Below are positions 56,171-64,000 of a DNA stretch of 64,000 bases, piece by piece. Each line of letters begins with the position of its first letter. The first letter of the stretch is position 1. Below the pieces are notes generated by a model, which made no database searches, was not told the origin of the DNA, and worked only from the letters and a program-made list of their open reading frames with translations. Made by a program: the position numbers and the translations under genes. Location of the stretch: NCBI RefSeq assembly GCF_021353235.1, contig NZ_JAJTWT010000004.1, positions 411,601-475,600 on the forward strand, read 5' to 3'. Source of the stretch: Pelomonas caseinilytica (GTDB taxonomy: Bacteria > Pseudomonadota > Gammaproteobacteria > Burkholderiales > Burkholderiaceae_C).

Positions 56171-57526
56171 ATGAGCGATCCCAACAACGACGATCCCTTT
56201 GCCGCCTTCGGGCAGGACCGCACGGTCATCAAGCCCAGCGCCGGCCGCCCCATCGGCGGCCAGCCGCAGCAGCAGCCCGCGCGGCCGGCGGCGGCCGCGG
56301 GCGGCACGCCGGTCGGCGTGCCCGCGGGGCCGGCCGGGCGGGAGGCGCCCCTGGCGCTGGAAGCCCTCACCACCGCCAGCCTCAACCCGCTGGTGGCCGC
56401 CGCCATGCCGCTGCTGTCGGCCGCGCCGCGCATCCGCCACAGCGCCCAGCATCCCAACCCCGCCGGCCTCAAGGAGGCGCTGGCCGAGGGCGTCCGCGCC
56501 TTCGAGGCCAAGGCGCGCGCCGACGGCCTGCCCAACGAACAGGTCATCGCCGGCCGCTACATCCTGTGCACCCTGCTCGACGAAGCCGCCGCCAGCACGC
56601 CCTGGGGTGGCTCCGGCGCCTGGGCGGCGCAGAGCCTGCTGGTGCAGTTCCACAACGAGTCCTGGGGCGGCGAGAAGGTCTTCGCGCTGATGGCCAAGCT
56701 GGCCGAGAACGTGCCGGCCAACCGCAACCTGCTCGAGCTCCTTTACGTCTGCCTGGCCTTCGGCTTCGAGGGCCGCTACCGCGTCATCGACAACGGCCGC
56801 GCCCAGCTCGACGGCGTGCGCGCCCGCCTCGCGCAGATGCTGCGCCAGGGCCAGACCCCCGACCCGGCGCTGTCGCCGCGCTGGCAGGGCGCCGAGGCCC
56901 GGGATGCCGGCCTGCGCCGCAAGCTGCCGCTGTGGGCCGTCGCCGCGGCCACGGCCCTGGTGCTGCTGGTCGTCTACATGGGCCTGCGCTTCGGCATCAA
57001 CGGCGCCTCCGACGACGTGTTCACGGCCTTGCGCAGCTATGACGTCAAGACCGCCGCCGTCGCCGCGCCCGCGCCGCCACCGGCCGCACCGCGCCTGGCC
57101 GGCCTGCTGGACGCCGACATCAAGGCCGGCCTCATCGAGGTCAGGGACCTGGCCGACAAGTCCATCGTCGTCATCAAGGGCGATGGCCTGTTCGGGCCCG
57201 GCAGCGCCGAGGTCTCGTCCGAGCTGCGCCCGCTGGTGCTGCGCATCGGCGAGGCCCTGCAGCGCATGAAGGGCCCCATCCTCGTCACCGGCCACACCGA
57301 CAACCAGCCCATCCGCTCGCTGCGCTTCCCGTCCAACTGGCACCTGTCGCAGGCGCGGGCCGAGGCCTTCCGCAACCTGCTGTCGGAGCGGGTCGACATC
57401 AACCGCGTCCGCGCCGAAGGCCGCGCCGATGCCGAGGCCGTGGCCGACAACGCGACGCCCGCCGGCCGCGCGAAGAACCGGCGCGTCGAAGTCACGCTGA
57501 TGGTCCAGGACGGACGCTCATCATGA
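56171..57526 (+). CDS. tssL: T6SS membrane protein TssL with C-terminal OmpA domain
   Basis: 451 residues. The cytoplasmic part (about 60-245) carries the DotU/TssL pattern, for example VRAFEAKARADGLPNEQ and LCTLLDEAAASTPWG, then one membrane helix near 250-272 (AVAAATALVLLVVYMGL). A periplasmic OmpA-C domain follows (about 330-448) with ILVTGHTDNQPIRS and AKNRRVEVTL, making this the peptidoglycan-binding fused form of TssL. It anchors the membrane complex with TssM. No strong ribosome-binding site is visible before the ATG. Confidence 0.94.
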   Translation: MSDPNNDDPFAAFGQDRTVIKPSAGRPIGGQPQQQPARPAAAAGGTPVGVPAGPAGREAPLALEALTTASLNPLVAAAMPLLSAAPRIRHSAQHPNPAGLKEALAEGVRAFEAKARADGLPNEQVIAGRYILCTLLDEAAASTPWGGSGAWAAQSLLVQFHNESWGGEKVFALMAKLAENVPANRNLLELLYVCLAFGFEGRYRVIDNGRAQLDGVRARLAQMLRQGQTPDPALSPRWQGAEARDAGLRRKLPLWAVAAATALVLLVVYMGLRFGINGASDDVFTALRSYDVKTAAVAAPAPPPAAPRLAGLLDADIKAGLIEVRDLADKSIVVIKGDGLFGPGSAEVSSELRPLVLRIGEALQRMKGPILVTGHTDNQPIRSLRFPSNWHLSQARAEAFRNLLSERVDINRVRAEGRADAEAVADNATPAGRAKNRRVEVTLMVQDGRSS

Positions 57527-57550
57527 CGACTGCATTTGCCAGGGCCGCAG

Positions 57551-57646
57551 AACACAGCCACAGAGACACAGAGGCACAGAGAGATTGCGCCTGTGCCTCC
57601 GTTGTGCCGCAGCGCCTCTGTGTCTCTGTGTCTCTGTGGCTGTGTT
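57551..57646. repeat. CACAGAGR hairpin element, copy 5 (tssL/tssM gap)
   Basis: Left arm AACACAGCCACAGAGA with more octamers to 57584, about 29-base loop, right arm GCCTCTGTGTCTCTGT to GGCTGTGTT. The right arm alternates CTCTGTGT units. It starts 25 bases after the tssL stop and ends 67 bases before tssM. Confidence 0.85.
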
Positions 57647-57712
57647 TGGCAACCCCTTCGCAGGCGCCCGCCGCCTCGTCGAAGGCAGACGCAGCGCGAC
57701 GGAACTCCTGAT

Positions 57713-60700
57713 ATGAAGAAATTCCTGTCCATCCTCTTCCACCCGATCACGCTCGGCGTGTTCTTCCTGGCCGTTGTCTCGGCCCTGGTCTGGTGGGTCG
57801 GCCCGTTGATCGCCTTCGGCGAGCACCGGCCGCTGGATTCCAGCCTGGTGCGCTGGATCGTGCTGGCCGTCGTGTGGCTGCTCGGTGGCCTGCGGCTGGT
57901 GTGGTCGCAGATGCGCCGGCGCCGCATCAATGCCGCCCTCGTCAAGGGCATGGGTGGCGGCCCGTCGGCCGCGGCCAAGGAGGAAGCGGTGCTGCAGGAG
58001 CGCTTCAGCCAGGCCATCGGCCTGCTGAAGAAGGCCCCCGGCAGCAAGCGCGGCCTGTTCGCCGGCAACTCGCTCTACGACCTGCCCTGGTACGTCTTCG
58101 TCGGCGCGCCGGGCTCGGGCAAGACGACCGCCCTGCTGAATGCGGGGCTGAATTTCCCGCTCGCCGACAAGCTCGGCCAGGCCAGCGTGCGCGGCGTCGG
58201 CGGCACGCGCAACTGCGAGTGGTGGTTCAGCGACGAGGCCGTCCTCATCGACACCGCCGGCCGCTACGCCACGCAGGACTCCGACAAGGACACCGACGCC
58301 TCGGCCTGGAACACCTTCCTGGACCTGCTGCGCAAGGCGCGCCCGCGCCGCCCCATCAACGGCGTGCTGCTCACCGTCAGCGTGCAGGACCTGCTGGCCC
58401 TGCCGCCCGACCAGCGCAAGGAGCAGGCCGCCCGCATGCGTGGCCGCATGCAGGAGCTGCAGCAGCGCCTGGGCGTGAAGGTGCCGGTCTACGTGATGGT
58501 CACCAAGTGCGACCTGCTGGCCGGCTTCAACGAGACCTTCGGCCCCATGGGCAAGGAGGAGCGCGACCAGGTCTTCGGCTTCACCTTCCCGCTGGCCACC
58601 GCACCGGGCGAGGAGGTCATGGCCAACTTCGGCAGCGAGTTCGCCTCGCTGGAGAAGCGCCTGCGCGAGCGCCTCATCGAGCGCATGGAGGCCGAGACCG
58701 ACACGCTCAAGCGTGCCGTCATCTTCGCCTTCCCGCAGCAGTTCGGCGGCCTGCGCGGGCTGCTGGGAGGCTACCTGGAGACCGTCTTCGGAGGCGGCGG
58801 CGCGCTGGACGAAGCCCCGCGGCTGCGCGGCGTCTACTTCACCAGCGGCACGCAGGAAGGCACGCCCATCGACCGCGTGCTCGGCGCGCTGGCCCGCAGC
58901 TTCGGCGTCGAGCGCCGCCTGACGCCGCCGGCCGCCGCCAAGGGCCGCAGTTATTTCCTCAACCACCTGCTGCGCAAGGTCGTCTTCGTGGAGCAGGGCC
59001 TGGTGGGCCAGAACGCCCAGGTCGAGCGGCGCAACGCCCGGCTGCGCCTGGCCGGCTTCGCGGCCCTCTCCCTGGCCACGCTCACGCTGCTGGTCGGATG
59101 GGGCTTCAGCTACGTCGGCAACAAGCGCTACATCGCCGAGATCGAGGCCAAGCTGCCGGCCCTGCGCGACACCGTGGCCGCGCTCCCGCCCACCAGCGGC
59201 AGCGACCCCTCGGCCCTGCCCGAGGCGCTGGCCGCCATCCGCGACGCGGCCCAGCCGCCCGGCTTCGCGCTCAGCGACCCGCCGCTGCGCCTGGGCTTCG
59301 GCCTCTTCCAGGGCGACAAGCTCGACGCCGGCGCCCAGGTGTCCTACCACCGGCTGCTGGAGCGGGCCCTCGCCCCGCGCGTGGCGGCACGGCTGGAGGA
59401 GCGGCTGCGCACGGCCAACCGCGACAACCTGGAGTTCGCCTACGAGTCGCTCAAGGCCTACCTGATGCTCTACACGCCCGAGCACCTGGATGCCGCGGGC
59501 CTGCAGGCCTGGGTGGGGCTGGACTGGGACGCCAACCTCGAAGGCAGCCTCGGCCCCGAGAAGGTGGCCCTGCTGAAGAACCACCTCGACGCCCTGCTCT
59601 CCCGCGGCGCCTTCGAGGTGGCCCAGCCCATGGACAAGACCCTCGTGGCCAGCGTGCGCGAGATGCTGGGCGCCTACCCGCTGGAGTACCGCATCTTCAG
59701 CCGCCTGCGCCGTGCCCAGATCGACGGCGACCTGCCGCCCTTCACCGTGGCCGCCGCGGCGGGCCCGCAGAGCCCCAACGTCTTCGTGCGTGCCAGCGGC
59801 CAGCCGCTGACGCAGGGCATCCCCGGCATGTTCACCCGGGACGGCTACAAGAAGGCCTTCCAGACCTCGGTCGACAAGACCGCCAGGCAGCTCGCCGAGG
59901 AGGAGGCCTGGGTGCTGGGCACCAACCCCGCCACGGCCAAGCGCCAGGCGGCGGACAAGACCCTGGTGGAGCGCGTGCGGCGCCTCTACCTGGAGGAGTA
60001 CGTCAAGGTCTGGGACGCCTACCTCGCCGACGTGCGCCTCGTGAAGATGAACGGCCTGGACCGCGGCATCGCCGTGTCGCGCCTGCTGTCGGCGGTGGAC
60101 TCGCCGCTGGCTGCCTTCCTGCGCGCGGCCTCGCGCGAGACGACGCTGATCGATCCCGCCGGCGCCGACAACGCCCTGGCCAAGGAGGCCAACAAGAAGG
60201 TGGACGACGCCGTGCTCGCCAAGGGCGGCGAGCTCGCCCGGCTGGCTGGCAACCAGGCCCGCGCGCCCCAGGCCATCTCGACCGGCGGCCCGCTGGAGAA
60301 GATCGTCGACGACCACTTCGACTCGCTGCACCGCCTCGTCACCGGCACGCCGCCGCCGCTGGACGACGTGATGAAGATGTTCAACGAGGTCTACGTGCAG
60401 CTCAGCGCCGTGCAGGAAGCCCTGAAGAGCAAGTCGCCGCCGCCGGCCGGTGGCGGGGGCGCCAAGCTCAAGGCCGCTGCCGGCCAGCAGCCCGAGCCAC
60501 TGCGCGGCGCGCTGGAGACCCTGGCCGAGGCGGCCGACAACCAGAGCCGCCTGGTGGAGCGCCAGAGCCTGACGGGCGAACTGCAGCCCATCGCCGACTT
60601 CTGCGCCCGCGCCATTGCCGGCCGCTACCCCGTCGCCCAGGGCTCCAAGGTCGACGTGCTGCCCGAGGACTTCGGCCAGTTCTTCGCGCCGGGCGGCATG

Positions 60701-61255
60701 ATGGACGACTTCTTCAGCCGCAAGCTCAGCCCGCTGGTCGACGTCGGCACCAACCCGTGGAGCTTCCGGCCCACGGGTGACGGCAGCCGGCCGGTGTCGC
60801 CCGCGGCGCTGGCCGACTTCCAGCGCGCCGCCCGCGTGCGCGAGGTCTTCTTCCGCAACGGCGGCAAGGCGCCGGCCTTCCGTGTCGACGTGCGCGCCCT
60901 GGAGCTGGGCGACGGCCTGAAGGAACTGACGCTGGACATCGACGGCCAGGTCACGAAGTTCACGGCCGGCAGCAACCAGGCCGTCAGCCTGCAGTGGCCC
61001 GGCGCACGGCTGAGTTCGCAGATCCGGCTCAGCGGCCAGCCTGGCGGCGCGCCGGTCAGCTTCGACGGCCCGTGGGCGCTGTTCCGCCTCTTCGACCGCT
61101 TCGAGGTGCAGGGCTCGCCGCAGCAGCCCGAGCGCTTCGTCGTCGTCATCAACCTCGACGGCCACCGCGCCCGCCTGGAGGTGACGGCCAGCAGCGTCTT
61201 CAACCCCTTCCGGCTGCGCGAGCTGCAGCAGTTCCGCTGCCCAGGGGCTTTGTGA
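57713..61255 (+). CDS. tssM: T6SS inner-membrane protein TssM (IcmF)
   Basis: 1180 residues, the normal TssM size, from ATG 57713. Membrane helices lie at about 5-30 and 42-65, then a cytoplasmic NTPase-like domain with Walker A GAPGSGKTTALLNAG (about 130-145), and a third helix near 445-465 (LAGFAALSLATLTLLVGW). The long periplasmic part ends with an FHHH-type C-terminal domain. It forms the trans-envelope channel with TssL; the outer partner TssJ is not found here. A hairpin element precedes and another follows the gene. Confidence 0.95.
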   Translation: MKKFLSILFHPITLGVFFLAVVSALVWWVGPLIAFGEHRPLDSSLVRWIVLAVVWLLGGLRLVWSQMRRRRINAALVKGMGGGPSAAAKEEAVLQERFSQAIGLLKKAPGSKRGLFAGNSLYDLPWYVFVGAPGSGKTTALLNAGLNFPLADKLGQASVRGVGGTRNCEWWFSDEAVLIDTAGRYATQDSDKDTDASAWNTFLDLLRKARPRRPINGVLLTVSVQDLLALPPDQRKEQAARMRGRMQELQQRLGVKVPVYVMVTKCDLLAGFNETFGPMGKEERDQVFGFTFPLATAPGEEVMANFGSEFASLEKRLRERLIERMEAETDTLKRAVIFAFPQQFGGLRGLLGGYLETVFGGGGALDEAPRLRGVYFTSGTQEGTPIDRVLGALARSFGVERRLTPPAAAKGRSYFLNHLLRKVVFVEQGLVGQNAQVERRNARLRLAGFAALSLATLTLLVGWGFSYVGNKRYIAEIEAKLPALRDTVAALPPTSGSDPSALPEALAAIRDAAQPPGFALSDPPLRLGFGLFQGDKLDAGAQVSYHRLLERALAPRVAARLEERLRTANRDNLEFAYESLKAYLMLYTPEHLDAAGLQAWVGLDWDANLEGSLGPEKVALLKNHLDALLSRGAFEVAQPMDKTLVASVREMLGAYPLEYRIFSRLRRAQIDGDLPPFTVAAAAGPQSPNVFVRASGQPLTQGIPGMFTRDGYKKAFQTSVDKTARQLAEEEAWVLGTNPATAKRQAADKTLVERVRRLYLEEYVKVWDAYLADVRLVKMNGLDRGIAVSRLLSAVDSPLAAFLRAASRETTLIDPAGADNALAKEANKKVDDAVLAKGGELARLAGNQARAPQAISTGGPLEKIVDDHFDSLHRLVTGTPPPLDDVMKMFNEVYVQLSAVQEALKSKSPPPAGGGGAKLKAAAGQQPEPLRGALETLAEAADNQSRLVERQSLTGELQPIADFCARAIAGRYPVAQGSKVDVLPEDFGQFFAPGGMMDDFFSRKLSPLVDVGTNPWSFRPTGDGSRPVSPAALADFQRAARVREVFFRNGGKAPAFRVDVRALELGDGLKELTLDIDGQVTKFTAGSNQAVSLQWPGARLSSQIRLSGQPGGAPVSFDGPWALFRLFDRFEVQGSPQQPERFVVVINLDGHRARLEVTASSVFNPFRLRELQQFRCPGAL

Positions 61256-61272
61256 ACATGGGCATTCAAAGA

Positions 61273-61351
61273 AACAGCCACAGAGGCACAGAGGCACAGA
61301 GAGAGTGGGACTCCGAGTCCCTCTGTGTCTCTGTGCCTCTGTGGCTGTGTT
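61273..61351. repeat. CACAGAGR hairpin element, copy 6 (tssM/tagF gap)
   Basis: Left arm AACAGCCACAGAGGCACA onward, loop containing GACTCCGAGTC (itself self-complementary), right arm CTCTGTGTCTCTGTGC to GGCTGTGTT at 61351. It lies 18 bases after the tssM stop and 13 bases before the tagF start, so the hairpin nearly touches the ribosome-binding region. Confidence 0.85.
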
Positions 61352-61364
61352 CGGAGTTTTCGAC

Positions 61365-61973
61365 ATGACCGCAGGCTGGTACGGCAAGTTGCCAGCCCTC
61401 GGCGACTTCGCCTCGCGGCGACTGACGCCCGAGTGGATCGCCCAGTGGGACGGCTGGCTGGCCGAGGGCCTGCACCAGCTGCGCGAGGCCGCGCCCGACA
61501 GCTGGCTGGACGACTACCTCGCCAGCCCCGCCTGGCGCTTCGCCCTGCTGCCCGGCTGCATGCCCGACGGCTCGGGCGAAGGCCTGCGCGTGGGCGTGAT
61601 GATCCCGTCGGTGGACCGCGTGGGGCGCTACTTCCCCCTCGTCGTCGTCAGCGAGCCGCTGCCCCGGCCGGCCGACGGCGCCCAGGTCGCCGCGCTGTGG
61701 CAGTGGGCGGGCCGCATCGAGGAGATCGCCGTCAACGCCCTGCACGACGACTGGAGCGCCGAAGCCCTGGACGCGGCCCTGGCCGAGGCACCGCCGCCCG
61801 CCGAGCCGCAGGCCACCGATGCGAACGTCCCGGCCGCGCTGACCGCCCTGCTCGGCCAGGCCGCCTGGGACGGCCTGCAGGGCTGCAGCCTCTGGATGCA
61901 CGCGGCCAGCGGCCCCAGCGTGCAGCCCGCCCTGCCCCGCGGCGCGGCCTTCGCCGCCCTTTTCAGACCTTGA
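61365..61973 (+). CDS. tagF: T6SS-associated protein TagF
   Basis: 202 residues from ATG 61365. The TagF pattern is clear: AGWYGKLPALGDFASRRL at the start, WRFALLPGCMPDG, GVMIPSVDRVGRYFPLVV, and CSLWMHAASGPSVQP late. TagF is a post-translational brake on T6SS assembly in several species and acts against the FHA pathway. That fits the kinase, FHA and phosphatase present here. The next gene starts eight bases after its stop. Confidence 0.92.
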   Translation: MTAGWYGKLPALGDFASRRLTPEWIAQWDGWLAEGLHQLREAAPDSWLDDYLASPAWRFALLPGCMPDGSGEGLRVGVMIPSVDRVGRYFPLVVVSEPLPRPADGAQVAALWQWAGRIEEIAVNALHDDWSAEALDAALAEAPPPAEPQATDANVPAALTALLGQAAWDGLQGCSLWMHAASGPSVQPALPRGAAFAALFRP

Positions 61974-61981
61974 GGATTCCC

Positions 61982-63751
61982 ATGGCCCACTCCGACTGGA
62001 CACCCGACTACGGCACGCTCGACGCCGCCGCGCCCCCCTGGGCCGCCAAACGCCCCGTGCGCATCGCCCTGCTCGGCGACTTCGGCGCCGGCGCCGCCGC
62101 CGGCCGGCTCGACACCGGCAGCGACCTCGCCCGCCACAAGCCCAAGTCCGTCGAGTTCGACTCGCTGGAGGACTGGCTCGGCCAGCAGGACCTGACGCTG
62201 ACCCTGCCCATCGGCAGCAAGCGCGGCGGCGTGCAGGTGCCCCTGGCCGACCTGGAGTCCTTCCATCCCGACACCCTCTTCCGCGAGCTGGACTTGTTCA
62301 GGAAGCTCGCCGACCTGCGCAAACGCCTCAACAACACGGCCACCTTCGACAAGGCCGCGGCCGAGGTGGCCAAGATGGCCGGCATCAAGAAGAAGGCCTC
62401 GCGCGCCGGTCGCGGCGCGCGGGCCCGTGGCGCGGCGCCGGCCGCCGGCGCGCGGCTGGACGACTTCGCCCGCCTGACGGGACGAACGAGCGCCCCCGAG
62501 GCCGGCGGCATCGACGCCCTGCTGCGCGACGTGGTCGGCCCCTTCGTCGTGCCGGCCGCCAAACCCGAGAAGGCCGGCCTGCTCAATGCGCTGGATGCGG
62601 CCATCGCCGACGGCATGCGCGCCGTGCTGCACCAGGCCGACTTCCAGGCCGCCGAGTCGCTGTGGCGCGGCGTGGACTTCCTGCTGCGCCGCCTGGAGAC
62701 CGGGCCCATGCTGCAGGTCCACCTCATCGACGTCAGCGCCGAGGAGTTCGCCGCCGACCTCAGCAGCGGCGACGACCTGACGGACACCGGCCTGTACAAG
62801 CTGCTGGTAGAGCAGCCCAGCCAGGCAAAGGACGGTGGCTACACCTACATCGCCGGCCTGTACGAGTTCGAGGCCACGCCGCCGCACACCGAACTGCTCG
62901 GCCGCATGGCCAAGGTGGCCGAGGCGGCCGGCGCCGGCTTCTTCACGGCCATGGCCGTGGACGATCTCGCCAACCCCAAGAAGCCGCCCCATCCGCTGGT
63001 GGCCGAGGCCTTCACCGCGCTGCAGGCCCTGCCCGAGGCCCGGCGGTTGAGCCTGCTGGGCCCGCGCTTCCTGCTGCGCCACCCCTACGGCAAGCGCAGC
63101 GACCCGATCTCGTCCTTCGCCTTCGAGGAGTTCACGCTGGCCGACGGCCTGTCGGGCATGCTCTGGGGCCACCCGGCCCTGCTGGCCCTCACGGTGCTGG
63201 CCGGCCAGGGCGGCACGCCGACGGTGAACGACCTGCCCTTCCATCACTACGTCGACGCCGACGGCGACAGCACCGCCCTGCCCTGCACCGAACGCTTCAT
63301 TTCGACGGTGGCGGTGTCGGCGCTGGCGCGCTGGGGCGTGGGCGCCCTGGTCGCGCACAAGGGCGAGCCGAGCGTGCGCCTGGCTGGCCTGGCCGGCTTC
63401 ACCGCGGCGGGCGCGGCCTCCAAGGCCGGCGCGCGTGCCGGCATCGAGATGAGCCTGAAGTCCAAGCTGGCCGAGGCCGACGCGCGCCCCGCGCGGCGCG
63501 GCACTGCCACCGACGACGACAGCCCCTCCGACGCGGACGAGGCCATCGCCGGCCTCGACGATGCCGGCACCAGCAGCGATGGCGACGCCGGCACCGACGA
63601 CCTCGACGCGCTGCTGGCCAGCCTGGGCGGCAGCGACGACGGCGACGCGAGCGGTAGCGACGATCAGCCCGGCGAGGGCGACGCGTCCGCCGCAGCGGAC
63701 GACGCCGACATGGACCCCGAGCTGGCCGAGCTGCTCAAGTCGCTCGGCTGA
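61982..63751 (+). CDS. TssB-TssC fusion-like sheath paralogue with acidic tail
   Basis: 589 residues. The N-terminal 120 residues resemble TssB (RPVRIALLGDFGAGA, KSVEFDSLEDWLGQQ, LESFHPDTLFRELDLFRKL). The region of about 180-500 resembles TssC (VLHQADFQAAESLWRGVDFLL, TYIAGLYEFEATPPHTELLGRM, GPRFLLRHPYGKRSDP). A Lys/Arg/Ala hinge (about 133-155) joins them. A 90-residue tail is dominated by Asp, Ser, Gly and Ala and ends ELAELLKSLG. Separate tssB and tssC exist, so this is an accessory sheath-like protein. It may cap or regulate the sheath (inference). Confidence 0.8.
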   Translation: MAHSDWTPDYGTLDAAAPPWAAKRPVRIALLGDFGAGAAAGRLDTGSDLARHKPKSVEFDSLEDWLGQQDLTLTLPIGSKRGGVQVPLADLESFHPDTLFRELDLFRKLADLRKRLNNTATFDKAAAEVAKMAGIKKKASRAGRGARARGAAPAAGARLDDFARLTGRTSAPEAGGIDALLRDVVGPFVVPAAKPEKAGLLNALDAAIADGMRAVLHQADFQAAESLWRGVDFLLRRLETGPMLQVHLIDVSAEEFAADLSSGDDLTDTGLYKLLVEQPSQAKDGGYTYIAGLYEFEATPPHTELLGRMAKVAEAAGAGFFTAMAVDDLANPKKPPHPLVAEAFTALQALPEARRLSLLGPRFLLRHPYGKRSDPISSFAFEEFTLADGLSGMLWGHPALLALTVLAGQGGTPTVNDLPFHHYVDADGDSTALPCTERFISTVAVSALARWGVGALVAHKGEPSVRLAGLAGFTAAGAASKAGARAGIEMSLKSKLAEADARPARRGTATDDDSPSDADEAIAGLDDAGTSSDGDAGTDDLDALLASLGGSDDGDASGSDDQPGEGDASAAADDADMDPELAELLKSLG

Positions 63752-64000
63752 CCCAACCGCCACGATCTGCCGCAGCACCAGAACAAAAATGGCATGTCCC
63801 AAGGAGGCTCCGCCGTGAAGCGAGGATATCTGCGCAAGTACTAAACCAGGGCGAGATGACGGCGGGTCTGCAGCGCAGGACTAAACCGCTCGCGCGGTAA
63901 CCGCTCCGGCAACACCACGATGGCTCGTCGGGTTTGTGGCTCTGCCAAGTTGGAGAGCGAGGCGATTTGCCTCGCTCTTCGATTGGAGCTGAACCATGAG
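63752..64000 (+). other. End region with a possible 9-codon leader and the start of a new gene
   Basis: After AAGGAGG a GTG at 63814 opens a nine-codon frame (VKRGYLRKY, stop at 63841-63843). A perfect 10-bp hairpin (63954-63963 with 63969-63978, loop GATTT) follows, then GGAG and an ATG at 63996 with only the first codons in view. The piece looks like a leader with attenuator-style layout, but nothing identifies the downstream gene. Confidence 0.4.

Noticed and set aside
36445..61351. Resemblance of the CACAGAGR repeats to a CRISPR array
   Set aside because: The octamers are immediately tandem with no unique spacers, each element is a palindrome, and copies are kilobases apart with genes between.
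57521..61387. A 1288-codon minus-strand frame opposite tssM
   Set aside because: It is low in complexity and lies antisense to an unmistakable TssM; its ends run through hairpin elements.

Overview
The window is very GC-rich with strong G/C third-position bias. It carries an initiator tRNA, a PbrR/CadR-type MerR switch, a ligase-associated DNA-repair cassette and a betaproteobacterial-style type VI secretion system (T6SS). This points to a betaproteobacterium of the order Burkholderiales, perhaps near Rubrivivax, Leptothrix or Roseateles. That placement is inferred from gene content and style, not from a search.

Region 1 (1-12.3 kb) is signalling. It starts inside a CheY-like receiver gene, followed by an overlapping HD-GYP gene, a periplasmic solute-binding protein and a PAS histidine kinase. 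An OmpR-type regulator and a PAS-GAF hybrid kinase follow behind a perfect FNR box (TTGAT-N4-ATCAA). Convergent to these is a large GGDEF-EAL protein. Next come a Crp/Fnr regulator and, divergently, a small protein resembling the carbamoyl-phosphate domain of ornithine carbamoyltransferase. An FNR-type dyad lies between that last pair.

Region 2 (12.6-17.2 kb) is metal handling: a cation-diffusion facilitator, a short membrane protein, a Zn/Cd/Pb P1B-ATPase and a divergent MerR regulator that share a textbook 19-bp-spacer promoter. Region 3 (17.2-19.3 kb) is a decayed mini-island at tRNA-fMet. It holds a VapC-type toxin with antitoxin-like partners and an internally deleted serine recombinase, and is flanked by two copies of the tRNA terminator plus the tRNA 3' end.

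Region 4 (19.5-26 kb) is the four-gene DNA ligase cassette (exonuclease, ATP-dependent ligase, DEXH helicase, PdeM phosphoesterase). A roughly 470-bp nested inverted repeat splits it. A secreted endonuclease/exonuclease/phosphatase-family protein and an ECF sigma factor follow.

Region 5 (27.7-63.8 kb) is a T6SS locus: tssA, B, C, hcp, E, F, G, H, vgrG, K, L, M, tagF and tagJ, plus a threonine-phosphorylation module (PpkA-like kinase, FHA protein, PppA phosphatase). No tssJ is visible. Unusual parts are two extra Hcp-like proteins (one split by a long charged helical insert), a multi-zinc-ribbon protein, a VgrG with six 24-residue C-terminal repeats, two unknown genes after the DUF4123 adaptor, a DUF4280 PAAR-like gene facing a caspase-fold-like cysteine peptidase candidate, and a TssB-TssC fusion paralogue. 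Six copies of a hairpin built from CACAGAGR octamers sit between genes of this locus and nowhere else in the window.
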